From: Opitutia bacterium | GTDB lineage: Bacteria > Verrucomicrobiota > Verrucomicrobiia > Opitutales > Opitutaceae | Assembly: GCA_947474365.1 (NCBI GenBank) | Contig: CANJIU010000083.1 | Span: 1 to 45,747 of the forward strand | Direction: 5' to 3' | Length of the DNA: 45,747 bases | In this document: one piece after another, positions 1-9,463 of the stretch | How the letters are laid out: each line of letters starts with the position of its first letter | How positions within the stretch are numbered: the first letter of the stretch is position 1 | Translations under genes and position numbers: made by a program | Notes under the pieces: generated by a model | What the model saw: the letters and a program-made list of their open reading frames with translations, nothing else | What the model was told of the DNA's origin: nothing | The model's database searches: none

Positions 1-132
1 CGGGAGAAAGGCGCGAAGAAGCACAGTCGCAAGAGCACCCGCAGTTTTCAGGAGCATCTCGAAGCCCACAGTGCCGCCCGCGCCTTCGCGCTGATCACGG
101 CGGATAACCCCACCGCCTGGCTTCCAAATTAG
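1..132 (+). CDS. C-terminal fragment of an unidentified protein (cut by window start)
   Basis: An open frame runs from the first base to a TAG at 130-132 and gives 43 residues ending in TAWLPN. The visible part is rich in Lys/Arg at first (REKGAKKHSRKS) and then looks like an amphipathic helix (FQEHLEAHSAARAFALI). I do not recognise a family. Support comes only from the open frame and sensible composition, so it could be chance. It would be co-directional with the glyoxalase-fold gene 80 bp downstream. Confidence 0.4.
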   Translation, partial: REKGAKKHSRKSTRSFQEHLEAHSAARAFALITADNPTAWLPN

Positions 133-212
133 AAAAAATCAGCCGTACGTAATACGTGACACTTTCAAACGGTCGTTGCCGCGCGGCCGGCGGGCCGCGT
201 AGCGTCGCCGGC

Positions 213-671
213 ATGATCCGTGCGATTGACCATCTCAACATCGTCGTGGCCGACATGGAGCGTTCGTTGCGGTTTTACACTGAAGTGCTCGGGTTCACGA
301 AAACGAAGGAGGCCCACCTCGAAGGGGAATGGATTGAACACATCGTGGGGTTGCGGGGCGTGAAGGCGCACGCCGTGTTCATCGTCTCGCCGGGCGGAGA
401 ACCGCGCATCGAGTTGCTCCGTTACGAGGCGCCGGCGGGAACCGCGCTTACCGAAAACTCCCGGGCGAACACCCTCGGCCTGCGGCATTTCGCGCTGCGC
501 GTGGATGGCATCGCCGCGATGACGGAGAAACTGCGCTCGGCCGGAATTACGGTGTGGGGCGAGCCCACGCGGGTGCCGAACGGCGTCGTGCAATTCGACA
601 CGGGCAACAAAACGCTCGTCTACTTCCTCGACCCAGACGGCGTCATCGTGGAACTGGCGGAGTATCGTTGA
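213..671 (+). CDS. VOC (glyoxalase I/bleomycin-resistance fold) family protein
   Basis: This 152-residue protein has the paired beta-alpha-beta-beta-beta modules of the vicinal oxygen chelate superfamily. The opening DHLNIVVADMERSLRFY and the closing DPDGVIVELAEY are typical. Likely metal ligands are H7, E67, H92 and E147, one per expected position, which fits a lactoylglutathione-lyase-like or related metal enzyme. I chose the internal ATG at 213, because the frame upstream of it (from 156) codes for an Arg/Gly-rich tail with no family resemblance and the domain starts right after residue 1. No signal peptide is seen, so it is probably cytoplasmic. The substrate cannot be told from sequence; a fosfomycin- or glyoxal-type role is only a possibility. 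Confidence 0.85.
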   Translation: MIRAIDHLNIVVADMERSLRFYTEVLGFTKTKEAHLEGEWIEHIVGLRGVKAHAVFIVSPGGEPRIELLRYEAPAGTALTENSRANTLGLRHFALRVDGIAAMTEKLRSAGITVWGEPTRVPNGVVQFDTGNKTLVYFLDPDGVIVELAEYR

Positions 672-1017
672 CCCACCCGGCGCGCCCCGGACTACGGGGC
701 ATTTTCGGGACGCACCAGCTCTGGGAAGGCGAAATCCCCGCCCGAGGCCGTCAAACAAGAGTCGTTGCAGCACATTCGCGGTTGGTGCTCCTCGGGATCG
801 GCCGCCACCTCGGACGAGTTACTCCCGATCGAGGCCGCCACGGCACAGCGAACGGCAATGAGCGAATCATCGAGACAGAGAGAGGCGGCTTCCATGGCGA
901 ACGCACCTTTCGGCGGCGTCACGGGAGTGTCCAGCGGCCCGAAAGAAGCAGCAGATTTTTACACGCTGTAAACAATCGACGCAAAACAACGGGCGGTGAG
1001 GAAATCACCGCGACGCT
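672..1017. other. Intergenic stretch, no supported gene
   Basis: These 346 bases lie between the end of the VOC gene and the end of the convergent DUF3616 gene. Short open frames exist on both strands but none has a recognisable domain, a good start or a signal peptide. I see no clear terminator hairpin or repeat. Confidence 0.5.
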
Positions 1018-2037
1018 TCAAAACTGAATCACGACACTGCGAAATTTCCGCTGTACGGGCGGCAACGAAGGCTTCTGGCCGTCATCGCTCAGCACCTGGA
1101 GTTGGGCGCCGCCGGTGTCGGGATAGGCGACGAGCACCTCCGGGTTCAGGTGCGGCAAGTCCATCAGCCAGCGCGCAGGCTCCAGGCCACCGGCCCAGCG
1201 GTAGAGCTGTGACGGCAGACCGTTCGAACGATAATCACCCGCAATCAGAAAATATTCCTTCCCCACCAGAACCAGATCGCGGATCCCCCGACCCTGCAGG
1301 TCGAATTGGACGGGATTGCCCAGCCGGGCCCGTTTGCCGCGGATTGTCTCCTGGGGGTTGAGGATCGGAACCAACAGCGCGCGACCGCGGGGGATCGGAT
1401 TACGAAAACCGAGGAGCAGGTGCCCCTCCACCGTGGCACACATGCCCTCAAGGTTGAGGCCCCCCTCGTCCTTCGGGGCACGCCCCGCCGCCGCGGCTTC
1501 GCCCAGATTGAACTCGCGCAGCTGCGGCGCTTCCAAAAAATCCTCCATCAACCGCCGGTAGGGCTGACCTTCGAGCGCGATTTGAAACGTGCCGTTGGTC
1601 TCGCGGATGGTCGTGGCAAACAGCTGGCGGCGCCCTGGAGTGATTTTGCCCTCCTTGCTGTTGCCGTGCGAACCCATCCAGAAAATCGTGTCGCCCAACC
1701 GCGCTCCGCCCTCGAGATCCAGCTCCTTTTTCTTTCCTCCCGGCAACTGCAGCTCGCGCCAATCAGACAGGCACACCCCGGCCACCGGAGCGCCACCACC
1801 GTTGCGCCGGTAAATGCGCAGGAAATCGTCCTCATCGTCGACCACCGCAAAATGCGTGGTGCCCACCGCCACCGCGCCCGACGCATCCGCGCTGCCGGTG
1901 TAATTCGTGATCGCGCTCATCCGCGGCGCGCCCGACTCGGCGGCGACAACCATCGATCCGAGCGCTCCCAGCAGAACACAGAGCGGCAGGAAACGCGTCC
2001 ATTTTCCCGGGGCGCTTGACGCGAGTAGCGATGGCAT
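1018..2037 (-). CDS. Exported DUF3616 family protein
   Basis: The 339-residue product starts with a hydrophobic segment (about residues 14-33, ending VVAAES) that looks like a signal peptide. The rest matches the DUF3616 pattern: repeated beta-strand blocks with DLEGGARLGDTIFWMGSHGN (about 105-125), LNLEGMCATVEGHLLLGFRN (about 195-215) and IRDLVLVGKEYFLIAGDY (about 255-270), as expected for a propeller-like fold. Members are often annotated as exported proteins or esterase-like phytase relatives, but no catalytic role is established that I can apply here. The gene is convergent with the VOC gene and divergent from the serine hydrolase at 2398. No strong ribosome-binding site is visible before the ATG. 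Confidence 0.8.
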   Translation of the reverse strand: MPSLLASSAPGKWTRFLPLCVLLGALGSMVVAAESGAPRMSAITNYTGSADASGAVAVGTTHFAVVDDEDDFLRIYRRNGGGAPVAGVCLSDWRELQLPGGKKKELDLEGGARLGDTIFWMGSHGNSKEGKITPGRRQLFATTIRETNGTFQIALEGQPYRRLMEDFLEAPQLREFNLGEAAAAGRAPKDEGGLNLEGMCATVEGHLLLGFRNPIPRGRALLVPILNPQETIRGKRARLGNPVQFDLQGRGIRDLVLVGKEYFLIAGDYRSNGLPSQLYRWAGGLEPARWLMDLPHLNPEVLVAYPDTGGAQLQVLSDDGQKPSLPPVQRKFRSVVIQF

Positions 2038-2397
2038 GGATGGGATCGGTCAGGCGGCACGCGAGGATGGCGGAATTGGCGGCGCGACCAGGTTGCGCCC
2101 CATTCCAACGCAGCCGTTCAGGGGTGGGAACATCATGTCGAGACGGAGTGTGTCTCCCACGACCGGCAGCGCAAGGACGACAGGGGCGCATCTGCCGATC
2201 GACGGTGGGCATATTGGCAGCAACCAACCGTCTGGTAGCTGCGAGCGCCAGCGAGCGGTCCGGGAAAACGCGCCCGAGCTTCCACTCGCTGGCGCTCGCA
2301 GCTACAGGTAACTGTCAAGGTCCAGATGCGCCCGGTGCGACGGCGCACCTGCCTTTTCGGCTGGCTTGGCTTCATCCCGGCTGGCTCCCTTTTCCCG
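2038..2397. other. Divergent intergenic region carrying an inverted repeat
   Basis: This 360-base spacer separates the divergent DUF3616 and serine hydrolase genes and should hold both promoters. The only clear structure is the long inverted repeat at 2235-2305. Small open frames here have no recognisable content. Confidence 0.5.
2235..2305. repeat. REP-like inverted repeat (21-bp perfect arms)
   Basis: The left arm at 2235-2255 begins GTAGCTGCGAGCGCC and the right arm at 2285-2305 is its exact reverse complement, ending GGCGCTCGCAGCTAC. Three further bases on the inner side pair with one mismatch. The 29-base loop region is unremarkable. Arm length, GC content and intergenic position resemble REP/BIME-type dispersed palindromes, which are often mobilised by RAYT (TnpA-REP) transposases. 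Only one copy is seen in this window, so the family assignment is inference. Confidence 0.75.
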
Positions 2398-4068
2398 ATG
2401 TCCAGCCCCACCGTCAGCCTCCGGAGAATCCTGACCGGCGCGCTCGGCCTGGTTCTTCTCGCAACAACGGCCCCCGTGAAGGCCGAACCGCTGGCCCCGG
2501 CGTTGGCGTCACGAATTGAGCGGCTGTTCGCCCGTTGGGACAAAGGCGACACTCCCGGCGCCATCGTCGCAATCTCCCGGAACGGCGAAACGATTTACGC
2601 GCGCGGCTTCGGCCAGGCCAATCTGGACCACGGAATTCCGCTATCACCCGAGACACTTTCCGAAACCGGATCGGTCGCGAAGCAGTTCACGGCTGCGGCC
2701 GTGACGATGCTCGCCGTGCGCGGCCGGCTCTCACTCGACGACTCGCTGAAAAAACACCTGCCGGAGGTGCCAGACTTTTGCCGCGAAATCACCCTTCGCA
2801 TGCTGCTCGATCACACGAGCGGCCTGCGCGACATCCACGGTCTCTTCGACCTCATGGGCCGGCCGACCTACACCAATCCCCACGAGAACGCCGAGGTGCT
2901 CGAAGTCGTGTGCCGCCAGCGCGAGCTGAATTTTCCGCCTGGCTCCGAGTACGCCTACAGCAACACCGGTTACCTTCTGCTCACCTTCGTGGTGGAGCGC
3001 GCGAGCAGCCGGACGTTCGCCGATTTCTGCCGGGAAAACATCTTCGAACCTCGCGGCCTGCACCAGACAGCATGGAGGACACAGTTCAACCAAGTCGTGC
3101 CCGGCCGGGCTTCGGCGTATGAGCTGCAGCGCGACGGGACGTTCCGCGTGAATCTGCCCTACAGCAACATTCACGGCAACGGCGGCCTGCTCACCACCGT
3201 CGGCGATCTCCTGCTGTGGAACGAGAGCTTCGAAAACCCCGAGGGTGAGTGGGCCGAGATCGTGCGGCTGATGCAGACACCCTCGAAACTAAACGACGGC
3301 GAGCCGATCGAAAACGGCCTTGGCCTTCGCATCGGCTCCTATCGCGGAATCCCCGAGATCTCCCATAGCGGGGCCACCGCGGGCTATTCCACCTTCCTCG
3401 CGCGGTTTCCCGCCCAGCACCTTTCGATTGCCGTGCTCGGCAATCTCTACGGCCAAGATGCCGGTGCCTACGTCTACCGCATGGTCGACGTGCTTCTCGC
3501 CGGGCAGCTGGCACCTGCGACGCGACCAGTGCCCGTCGCGCTGAAACCCGCGGAACTCACCGCGCATGCCGGACTGTTTCGCAGCGTCCAACACGACATG
3601 GTGGTGCGCGTGTCCGCATCCGCCGGACTCCTCAATATCAATGGATTCGATGTCGTGCCGACGGGACCACACTCGTTCGTGGCGCCAGCCTCGTCGACCC
3701 TGTATCAATTCGACGAAGTACAGAACGGACGCCCACAGCGGCTGCGGTTCACCTCCAACCGGATTACGCGGAGCTATGCCGCCGTACCGGCCGCCAAACC
3801 CGACGCTGCCCAGTTAGCGGACTACGAAGGCGAATACTACAGTCCGGAACTCGATGTAGTGATTCCGGTGACCGTGCAAGCGGGCGCGCTTCACGTGCGA
3901 ATCCGCCCGGCGCCACCGGTGAAGGCGGAACCGACCTTTGCCGACGGATTCTGGCTCGGCCGAACCTGGCACGTGACGTTTAAACGCGACGCGGAGGGCA
4001 GGGTAAACGGTTTGGAAGCGACGAACGCCCTCGGACGTTGCCGACGCGTCAAGTTTGGGCGCCGCTGA
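2398..4068 (+). CDS. Exported serine hydrolase, beta-lactamase/penicillin-binding class C family
   Basis: The 556-residue product has a signal peptide (about residues 8-28, LTGALGLVLLATTAPVKA). A class C beta-lactamase-like domain follows with all three signature motifs: SxxK as SVAK (S92, K95), YxN as YSN (Y187-N189) and HxG as HSG (H323-G325). A C-terminal beta-rich region (about 370-550) resembles the extra domain of bacterial D-aminopeptidase/esterase relatives. Such proteins act in the periplasm as peptidases or esterases more often than as true beta-lactamases. I chose the ATG at 2398 because it places the hydrophobic segment at the N-terminus; an upstream in-frame ATG at 2326 would add 24 residues without homology. 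Confidence 0.88.
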   Translation: MSSPTVSLRRILTGALGLVLLATTAPVKAEPLAPALASRIERLFARWDKGDTPGAIVAISRNGETIYARGFGQANLDHGIPLSPETLSETGSVAKQFTAAAVTMLAVRGRLSLDDSLKKHLPEVPDFCREITLRMLLDHTSGLRDIHGLFDLMGRPTYTNPHENAEVLEVVCRQRELNFPPGSEYAYSNTGYLLLTFVVERASSRTFADFCRENIFEPRGLHQTAWRTQFNQVVPGRASAYELQRDGTFRVNLPYSNIHGNGGLLTTVGDLLLWNESFENPEGEWAEIVRLMQTPSKLNDGEPIENGLGLRIGSYRGIPEISHSGATAGYSTFLARFPAQHLSIAVLGNLYGQDAGAYVYRMVDVLLAGQLAPATRPVPVALKPAELTAHAGLFRSVQHDMVVRVSASAGLLNINGFDVVPTGPHSFVAPASSTLYQFDEVQNGRPQRLRFTSNRITRSYAAVPAAKPDAAQLADYEGEYYSPELDVVIPVTVQAGALHVRIRPAPPVKAEPTFADGFWLGRTWHVTFKRDAEGRVNGLEATNALGRCRRVKFGRR

Positions 4069-4123
4069 GCTAACGCGCGGATCCACGGACGCCGTTCCCT
4101 CCTCGCAACAGAAGTGTGCCGGA

Positions 4124-7100
4124 TTAGAAATTGCCCTTCAGCCCGAACGTCCACGCCGCCGAGAAATCGTTGCGCTGCGCGAATCGCGCGAAGCCCGGTG
4201 TGTTCGGGCCGTAGGTGTAGACGTTGTCGGTGACGTCGTTGACGTTGCGGAAGCTGGCGAAGAAACCGATCTGCCGCGTCAGGTAATATTCACCATTGAT
4301 GTCCAAATACAGCCGCGAAGGGTTGTAGTCGAAACTGCCCGGCTCGATCCCACGGCCCGTCGTGGCGCCACGCCGCATGTTGCCGCGGTAGTTCCAGTTC
4401 AATTTCACGTTGTACTTCGGGCGCGAGAGGCTGACGCCCCAGCTGCCGCTGAGCGGAATGAAGGAGGCGTTGAAGTTGCTGGAGGCGTCACCCGTGATCC
4501 GCTGCACAGAGGAATTCGCAAAAATCTGCACGCCCCGGGCCCACGGCGGAAGAAACGTCAGCGCCTGCTTGTAGGCAAACTCGAGGCCGGTCGTGCGCAC
4601 CATCCCGGGAATGTTGTAGTTTGTCGCGACATTGTAGCCCTCGTAGATCGCGGGATCCAAATCGTAGAGCTGGAGGAATTCCGGCGTCGCGCGAAAGGTC
4701 GTGCTGCCGAAGAAATTCTTGAAGTCGCGGCGATAGGCGCCGACCGAGGCCTGGCCGACACCCTGGAAATAATATTCCAGCCGCAGTTTGAACGAGTTCG
4801 CCGTCCACGCCTTGATGCCGGCGTTGTTGACCGTGATCACCGTCGCGTTCGTGCGCGGCAAATCCGGATCCGGTAGCGTGACACCGCCGGCGTACTGGTT
4901 GAAATTGGGCCGGCCGAGCGACTGGTACACCGCTGACTGCAACCGGAGATTCTCGCTGAAGTTGTAGGTCGCGTTGAGATTGGGGAGAATGTGGAGGTAC
5001 TCCTTGCTCGTCTTGGCGCCGCGCTCAAGGAAAGTGAGCTTCGACACGCCGAGGGCGTCGCTGGTGGGCAAAATCAACAGCGGCCGGCCAGCGGCGTCAC
5101 GCAGGACGTTGCCCTGGGCGTCACGCTGATTGTTGCGCGACGGATCCGTGCGCGGGCCCTCGCCCTCGGCGTTGGTTTGCTCGGCGCGAAACCCGCCGAC
5201 GAACTGCAGCCGCCGATCGAAGAACGCCGCATCGGCGCGCAGGTACGCGGCGGACACCGTCTCGGCCATCCACTTCGACACGCTCACTTGTGAACGATAG
5301 ATCGTGTTGGCGTTGGTGGTGAAGAAACCCGGGTTCTGCGTGTAGAATTGATAGAGCTTCGTGTTGTCGACCCATTGCGCCTTGGGAAACCCATAGGGCA
5401 GCACCCGCTGCGAAAGACTTTCATCGAGAAACCGGCCGGCGCTGTCGATCCCGGGAGCCGCCTGGTTCGGCGTCCGGGCGGGCGTCAGCGCAATCTGCGG
5501 CCCGCGGATGTCGCGGATGATCTGCCGGACATCGAGGCCGCCCTTCAACGCCAGCGGGACGTCGCGGACGCTGAACTGGCGCTGCAGGTTTCCGTAGACG
5601 GTGTTCCGAAAGGTCAGCCAGTTGTCCTCCTGATAGCTCGCGGCGGTCACCGCGTAATTATCGAGCTTATACGGGTCCACCGGGGCGCCGGCGGCATCGG
5701 TGACCGAGATCCGGCCCGGGCGGAGGTAAAAGATGTCGTCGTAGGAAATCGTGACCCCCGTGCGCCGGGCGGTGGAATTGCGCAGAAGGCCGCGAGCGAC
5801 GTCACGGTTGTGCTGGCCGGCATAGGAGTAACCCGCACCCGCCTCCGACTTCCAGAGCGCGCCGTTGTGACGGTAGGTGAGCGTCGTCATGGACGTGCTC
5901 CCGAGCCAGTAGCGGGAGTTGACGTCGCTGAGCTGCAACGTGCCCTGGCCCGCCGTGCCGTGCGTGAACGTCGGGCTGAAATCTCCCGGCCGCACTCCGG
6001 TGATGAAAAACGAAAGCTGGTGTCCGATGTGGTCGACCGTGATGTAGGTGTAGAGCGTGGAGAGGGAAAGCGTATCGTGGGGCGTGAGCTTGAAATCGAA
6101 CGTCGCACCAGCCGACGTGGTCTTGTTCAGCCGGAGATCGTCCGTCACCTGCACGTCCGTAAGGTAGGGCTTGTCGACCGTGGTGTCGGGAAATGCCGCA
6201 CCGTTCGTCGCCAGCGAGACGCCGCGCCAGCCGATGACGATGACGTCGTTGGGCACGAACTGCGTCGCGCCATTGGCCGAGAAGGTGAAGCCGAAGCTCT
6301 TGTTCACCGGCACGATCAGGCTGAGCTGAAATCCGGGCGTGATTTTCCGGTAGGTGTCGCGAAAGGGACCCGGCGTGGTGTGGAGGTGTTTGTCGCTGTC
6401 CTTCATCATCTCGTAGACGCTGTAGGAGACCGACGTCCGCGACCGCTCGAAAGCGCTACGCGGGATCATGTTGACCGAGCCGCCGAGGGCCGACCCCTGC
6501 GACTCCGGCGTGGGCGACTGGATCACCTCGATCCGCGACATGTTGTTGATCGACACCTGCTCAAAATTCGTCTGCCGCCCCGTGCCACCGCCCGCGTTGC
6601 TGGCGAGATCGAACCCTCCGACCGTGACCGGCACGTTGGCGGTCGGCACGCCGTTGATCGACACCTCGCGTGCCTCGCCCGCGCTGTAGGTGAGAATGAC
6701 GCCGGGCAGAAACTTGATCGCCTCGCCGGGCGTGCCGTCAGCGATCGTGCCGAATTCATCGGCCGTCACGACGTTCTTGATGTTCGGCGCGACGCGCTGC
6801 TCGTTGATCGCGATGGCGGCGCCATCCATCTCCTTGGAGGTCGCAACCACGAATTTGGAAAGCTGCACGGTTTCGCCGGCTCCCGAGGTGCTCTTTCCCC
6901 GGCCACCCAGCGCGACGTCCTTTGCCGTGGTCTGCCCGGCAGTCACGACCACCGATTCGCTCGACGAGGACAGACCGGTGAAGAAGACGCGCAGTTTGGC
7001 CGTGCCGGCGGGCACGTTGCTGAGACGAAAATATCCGCCCGAATCCGTGAACGTCTCCAGCGCCGTGCCCTCGATCGTGACGCGGGCGTTTTCGAGATAA

Positions 7101-7246
7101 TCGCCGCGGCCGACATCGAGGACGCGACCTTCGATGCCGCCGGTGGTCGATCCCTGGGCAGAAAGGAGCGCCGACGAGCCAGCGAGGCAAAATAACAGCC
7201 GCGAGAGCCGAAGGAAAAAACGAAAGCAGGAGCGTGGGGTAGTCAT
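4124..7246 (-). CDS. TonB-dependent receptor with N-terminal carboxypeptidase-regulatory-like domain
   Basis: This 1040-residue outer-membrane receptor has a signal peptide ending near ALLSAQ (about residue 30). A carboxypeptidase-regulatory-like beta-sandwich follows (about 35-115, with TIEGTALETFTDSGGYFRL). The plug domain is at about 145-270 (APNIKNVVTADEFG, then IEVIQSPTPESQGSALGGSV), and a long beta-barrel ends in the expected terminal Phe (FGLKGNF). The architecture is that of the large Verrucomicrobiota receptors used for oligosaccharides or other bulky ligands. No SusD-like lipoprotein is beside it. It ends convergent with the serine hydrolase, 55 bp away. The TIR-TPR gene lies 88 bp upstream on the same strand, so co-transcription is possible. 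The ligand is unknown. Confidence 0.92.
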   Translation of the reverse strand: MTTPRSCFRFFLRLSRLLFCLAGSSALLSAQGSTTGGIEGRVLDVGRGDYLENARVTIEGTALETFTDSGGYFRLSNVPAGTAKLRVFFTGLSSSSESVVVTAGQTTAKDVALGGRGKSTSGAGETVQLSKFVVATSKEMDGAAIAINEQRVAPNIKNVVTADEFGTIADGTPGEAIKFLPGVILTYSAGEAREVSINGVPTANVPVTVGGFDLASNAGGGTGRQTNFEQVSINNMSRIEVIQSPTPESQGSALGGSVNMIPRSAFERSRTSVSYSVYEMMKDSDKHLHTTPGPFRDTYRKITPGFQLSLIVPVNKSFGFTFSANGATQFVPNDVIVIGWRGVSLATNGAAFPDTTVDKPYLTDVQVTDDLRLNKTTSAGATFDFKLTPHDTLSLSTLYTYITVDHIGHQLSFFITGVRPGDFSPTFTHGTAGQGTLQLSDVNSRYWLGSTSMTTLTYRHNGALWKSEAGAGYSYAGQHNRDVARGLLRNSTARRTGVTISYDDIFYLRPGRISVTDAAGAPVDPYKLDNYAVTAASYQEDNWLTFRNTVYGNLQRQFSVRDVPLALKGGLDVRQIIRDIRGPQIALTPARTPNQAAPGIDSAGRFLDESLSQRVLPYGFPKAQWVDNTKLYQFYTQNPGFFTTNANTIYRSQVSVSKWMAETVSAAYLRADAAFFDRRLQFVGGFRAEQTNAEGEGPRTDPSRNNQRDAQGNVLRDAAGRPLLILPTSDALGVSKLTFLERGAKTSKEYLHILPNLNATYNFSENLRLQSAVYQSLGRPNFNQYAGGVTLPDPDLPRTNATVITVNNAGIKAWTANSFKLRLEYYFQGVGQASVGAYRRDFKNFFGSTTFRATPEFLQLYDLDPAIYEGYNVATNYNIPGMVRTTGLEFAYKQALTFLPPWARGVQIFANSSVQRITGDASSNFNASFIPLSGSWGVSLSRPKYNVKLNWNYRGNMRRGATTGRGIEPGSFDYNPSRLYLDINGEYYLTRQIGFFASFRNVNDVTDNVYTYGPNTPGFARFAQRNDFSAAWTFGLKGNF

Positions 7247-7334
7247 GGGGGCGGGTGGGGGAAACGCCGAAGGAACTGGGCAGCACTCTCGTCCGGCGAC
7301 GCGTCACTGCGGACGACACCGTTGGTGAGTCAGC

Positions 7335-9377
7335 TCACGGGTCAAAGGCCATTTTCTTCATCAGCGCCTGAAATCGTGGTTCCGCACGAAGACGGTCCCA
7401 GATCGGATCCACCTTGAGCATGACGCTGTAGTCGTCGCGTTCGTCGTAGGCTTTCTCCAACAACGTGAGCGCCTGCTCCTTTTCGCCCAAATAAACGTGA
7501 ATCGCCGCGGAAAACTTACCTGAGACCCAACGCGATTGGGAAAATTGCTCCAACTCCCGCAGCGCGCGGCGCGCGTCGTCGGTGCGGCCCGCCATCGCGT
7601 CGCAGCACCCGATGCTCCAGACCGCAAACGGCGTACGTTCCAATTGAGCCGCCTTGAGGAAGGCCGCCCGCGCCTCGGTCCATTTTCCCTGCAAGGCGTA
7701 TGCCCAGCCGACCCACGCATGGGCAAAGGAAAAATCCGGGGCGAGTTCGATACACTTCAGGCCCGCTTCCAGGCACTGATCGTACTTCCGCGCAAAGCCA
7801 TACGCGCTGCACAGTCCTCCGATGATGGCGACAGAGGTGGGATCAAGCTGCTCGGCCCTCTTTGCCGCGGCAATCGCCTCCTCCGCGCGACCCATCATGC
7901 TGAGAAAACTGGCGTAAGCATCATGGGCGTAGGACAGATTGGGTTTGAGCGCGAGGGCGCGCTTGAATTCCGCCTCCGCCGCCACCCAATTCCACTCGAA
8001 GTCGAGTTTCACTTTGCCCAGCGCGAGATGGGCGTCGGCCAACGTGTCATCCAAGGCGATCGCCTTTCGCGCCGCTTTCTCCGCCTCGGGCCAAATGGTG
8101 CGCGGAGCGGCCCCCGGGTCGTACGCCACTGCGAGTCCCGTGTAGGCGAGAGCGAAATTGGGATCATTCGCCAGGGCCTGGTTGAAATAGTCGCGGGCCT
8201 TGCGCGTGCCTTCCTCGGTGTACTTGGCCAGATGGAATCCGCCCTTCAGAAATAATTGATAGGCCTCGATGTTGGTCGTCGGCTCCTTTCGCAGACGCTG
8301 CGCCTCGGAGCCGAGCAACTTGACCTGGAGCGCCGACGCCACGTCCTCGGCCACATCGCTCTGCATCTTGAAGATGTTCTGGTCGAAAACGGTGGTGTGG
8401 TCCCGGGACCAGAGATTCCGCTGGCTGGAGACGTCGATGAGCTGGACGGAAATGCGCAGCTGGTTCCGCGCCTTTCGCACACTGCCCTGGAGGATGGTTC
8501 CGACGCGCAATTCTGATCCGATCTCAGGCAGGCTCTTGCCGGACTTTTTCATCCGGTCGGACGAAAGCCGGGGCGTGACCTCAAGCCCGCTGATGTTCGA
8601 GAGACAGGAAATCAGCTCCTGAGTCAAGCCACTCGCGAGGTACTCGTCGTTCGCGTCGACGCTGAAATTGTCCAACGGCAGCACAGCGATGCGATGCGGA
8701 TCGAGCGCGCCGGATTTGGGCGCAGCCGACTCCGTTGATTTTGGGCTTGGCGCCTGGCCTTTCGGATCCATTGCCACCGGCGCAGACGTGACCTGACGCG
8801 TGGCGAAGTACCACGCTGCGCCAACAATCACGACGGCGAGTGCGGCCCACGCCCACATCGGCACATGTGCTTTGGTTGCAGACGCCACGCCTTCATCGCG
8901 CTGGACGGGACGAGGGCTTCCTGGCGGCATCGGCGGCGCCACCGACGGATCGAGCAGCGCGCTGACACGTCCGACAAACGCTGCCGGCGTCTCGCCTCCC
9001 GGCAACCGTGTCCACTGCACCGCCCGAAACTCCACCGGCACACGTGCGGCGGCATCGGGCGTCGCGTCGATCACCACCGGAAGCAGAAACGCCCGGTCGT
9101 GCGCCATGAGATGCGACCGGTCGACCGCCAGCTTCCATTCCAGGCGGAAATACCCCTCGTCCCGCGCCTGCGTGTTGGCCGAAATCACCGGCACAAACAG
9201 GGCGCACGCCGTGATCTGTCCGCGGATTTTTGCGTCCCATTGATCACCGCCCACCAATTCGTTTTGGTCGAACCATACCTCGATGCCGCCCGCCCGCAGC
9301 GCGTCGCATATACGCCGCGCCGCCTCCGCGTCCTGGGAGGCGTAGGAGAGAAATACGGCTTTGGCGGGTTCGCTCAT
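7335..9377 (-). CDS. TIR domain / transmembrane / FlgO-like / TPR protein
   Basis: The 680-residue product has an N-terminal TIR domain (about 7-140) with AVFLSYASQD and a conserved glutamate in YFRLEWKLAVDRS (E80), the position of the NADase glutamate in catalytic TIRs. A single transmembrane helix follows (about 174-192, WAWAALAVVIVGAAWYFA). Next comes a FlgO/adenylate-cyclase-associated-like module (about 228-345, HRIAVLPLDNFS, then VGTILQGSVRKARNQLRISV). TPR repeats fill the C-terminus (about 350-680). I start at the ATG at 9375-9377, because MSEPAKAVFLSYASQD fits the family start better than an ATG eight codons upstream. The layout suggests a membrane protein with the TIR part inside and the TPR part outside the cytoplasm. 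Signalling or defence roles are both possible. Confidence 0.85.
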   Translation of the reverse strand: MSEPAKAVFLSYASQDAEAARRICDALRAGGIEVWFDQNELVGGDQWDAKIRGQITACALFVPVISANTQARDEGYFRLEWKLAVDRSHLMAHDRAFLLPVVIDATPDAAARVPVEFRAVQWTRLPGGETPAAFVGRVSALLDPSVAPPMPPGSPRPVQRDEGVASATKAHVPMWAWAALAVVIVGAAWYFATRQVTSAPVAMDPKGQAPSPKSTESAAPKSGALDPHRIAVLPLDNFSVDANDEYLASGLTQELISCLSNISGLEVTPRLSSDRMKKSGKSLPEIGSELRVGTILQGSVRKARNQLRISVQLIDVSSQRNLWSRDHTTVFDQNIFKMQSDVAEDVASALQVKLLGSEAQRLRKEPTTNIEAYQLFLKGGFHLAKYTEEGTRKARDYFNQALANDPNFALAYTGLAVAYDPGAAPRTIWPEAEKAARKAIALDDTLADAHLALGKVKLDFEWNWVAAEAEFKRALALKPNLSYAHDAYASFLSMMGRAEEAIAAAKRAEQLDPTSVAIIGGLCSAYGFARKYDQCLEAGLKCIELAPDFSFAHAWVGWAYALQGKWTEARAAFLKAAQLERTPFAVWSIGCCDAMAGRTDDARRALRELEQFSQSRWVSGKFSAAIHVYLGEKEQALTLLEKAYDERDDYSVMLKVDPIWDRLRAEPRFQALMKKMAFDP

Positions 9378-9463
9378 CAGGGATCGTTTCAATCCATTCA
9401 TCCCGGAGAGAGGGCGCGAGCGAAAATCAGCCTCCGTCTTACCGCGTCACAATCGGCGACACC

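Noticed and set aside
1018..2311. Several overlapping plus- and minus-strand frames around the DUF3616 gene
   Set aside because: Only the 339-residue minus frame has a signal peptide and a family match; the rest are shadows in other frames.
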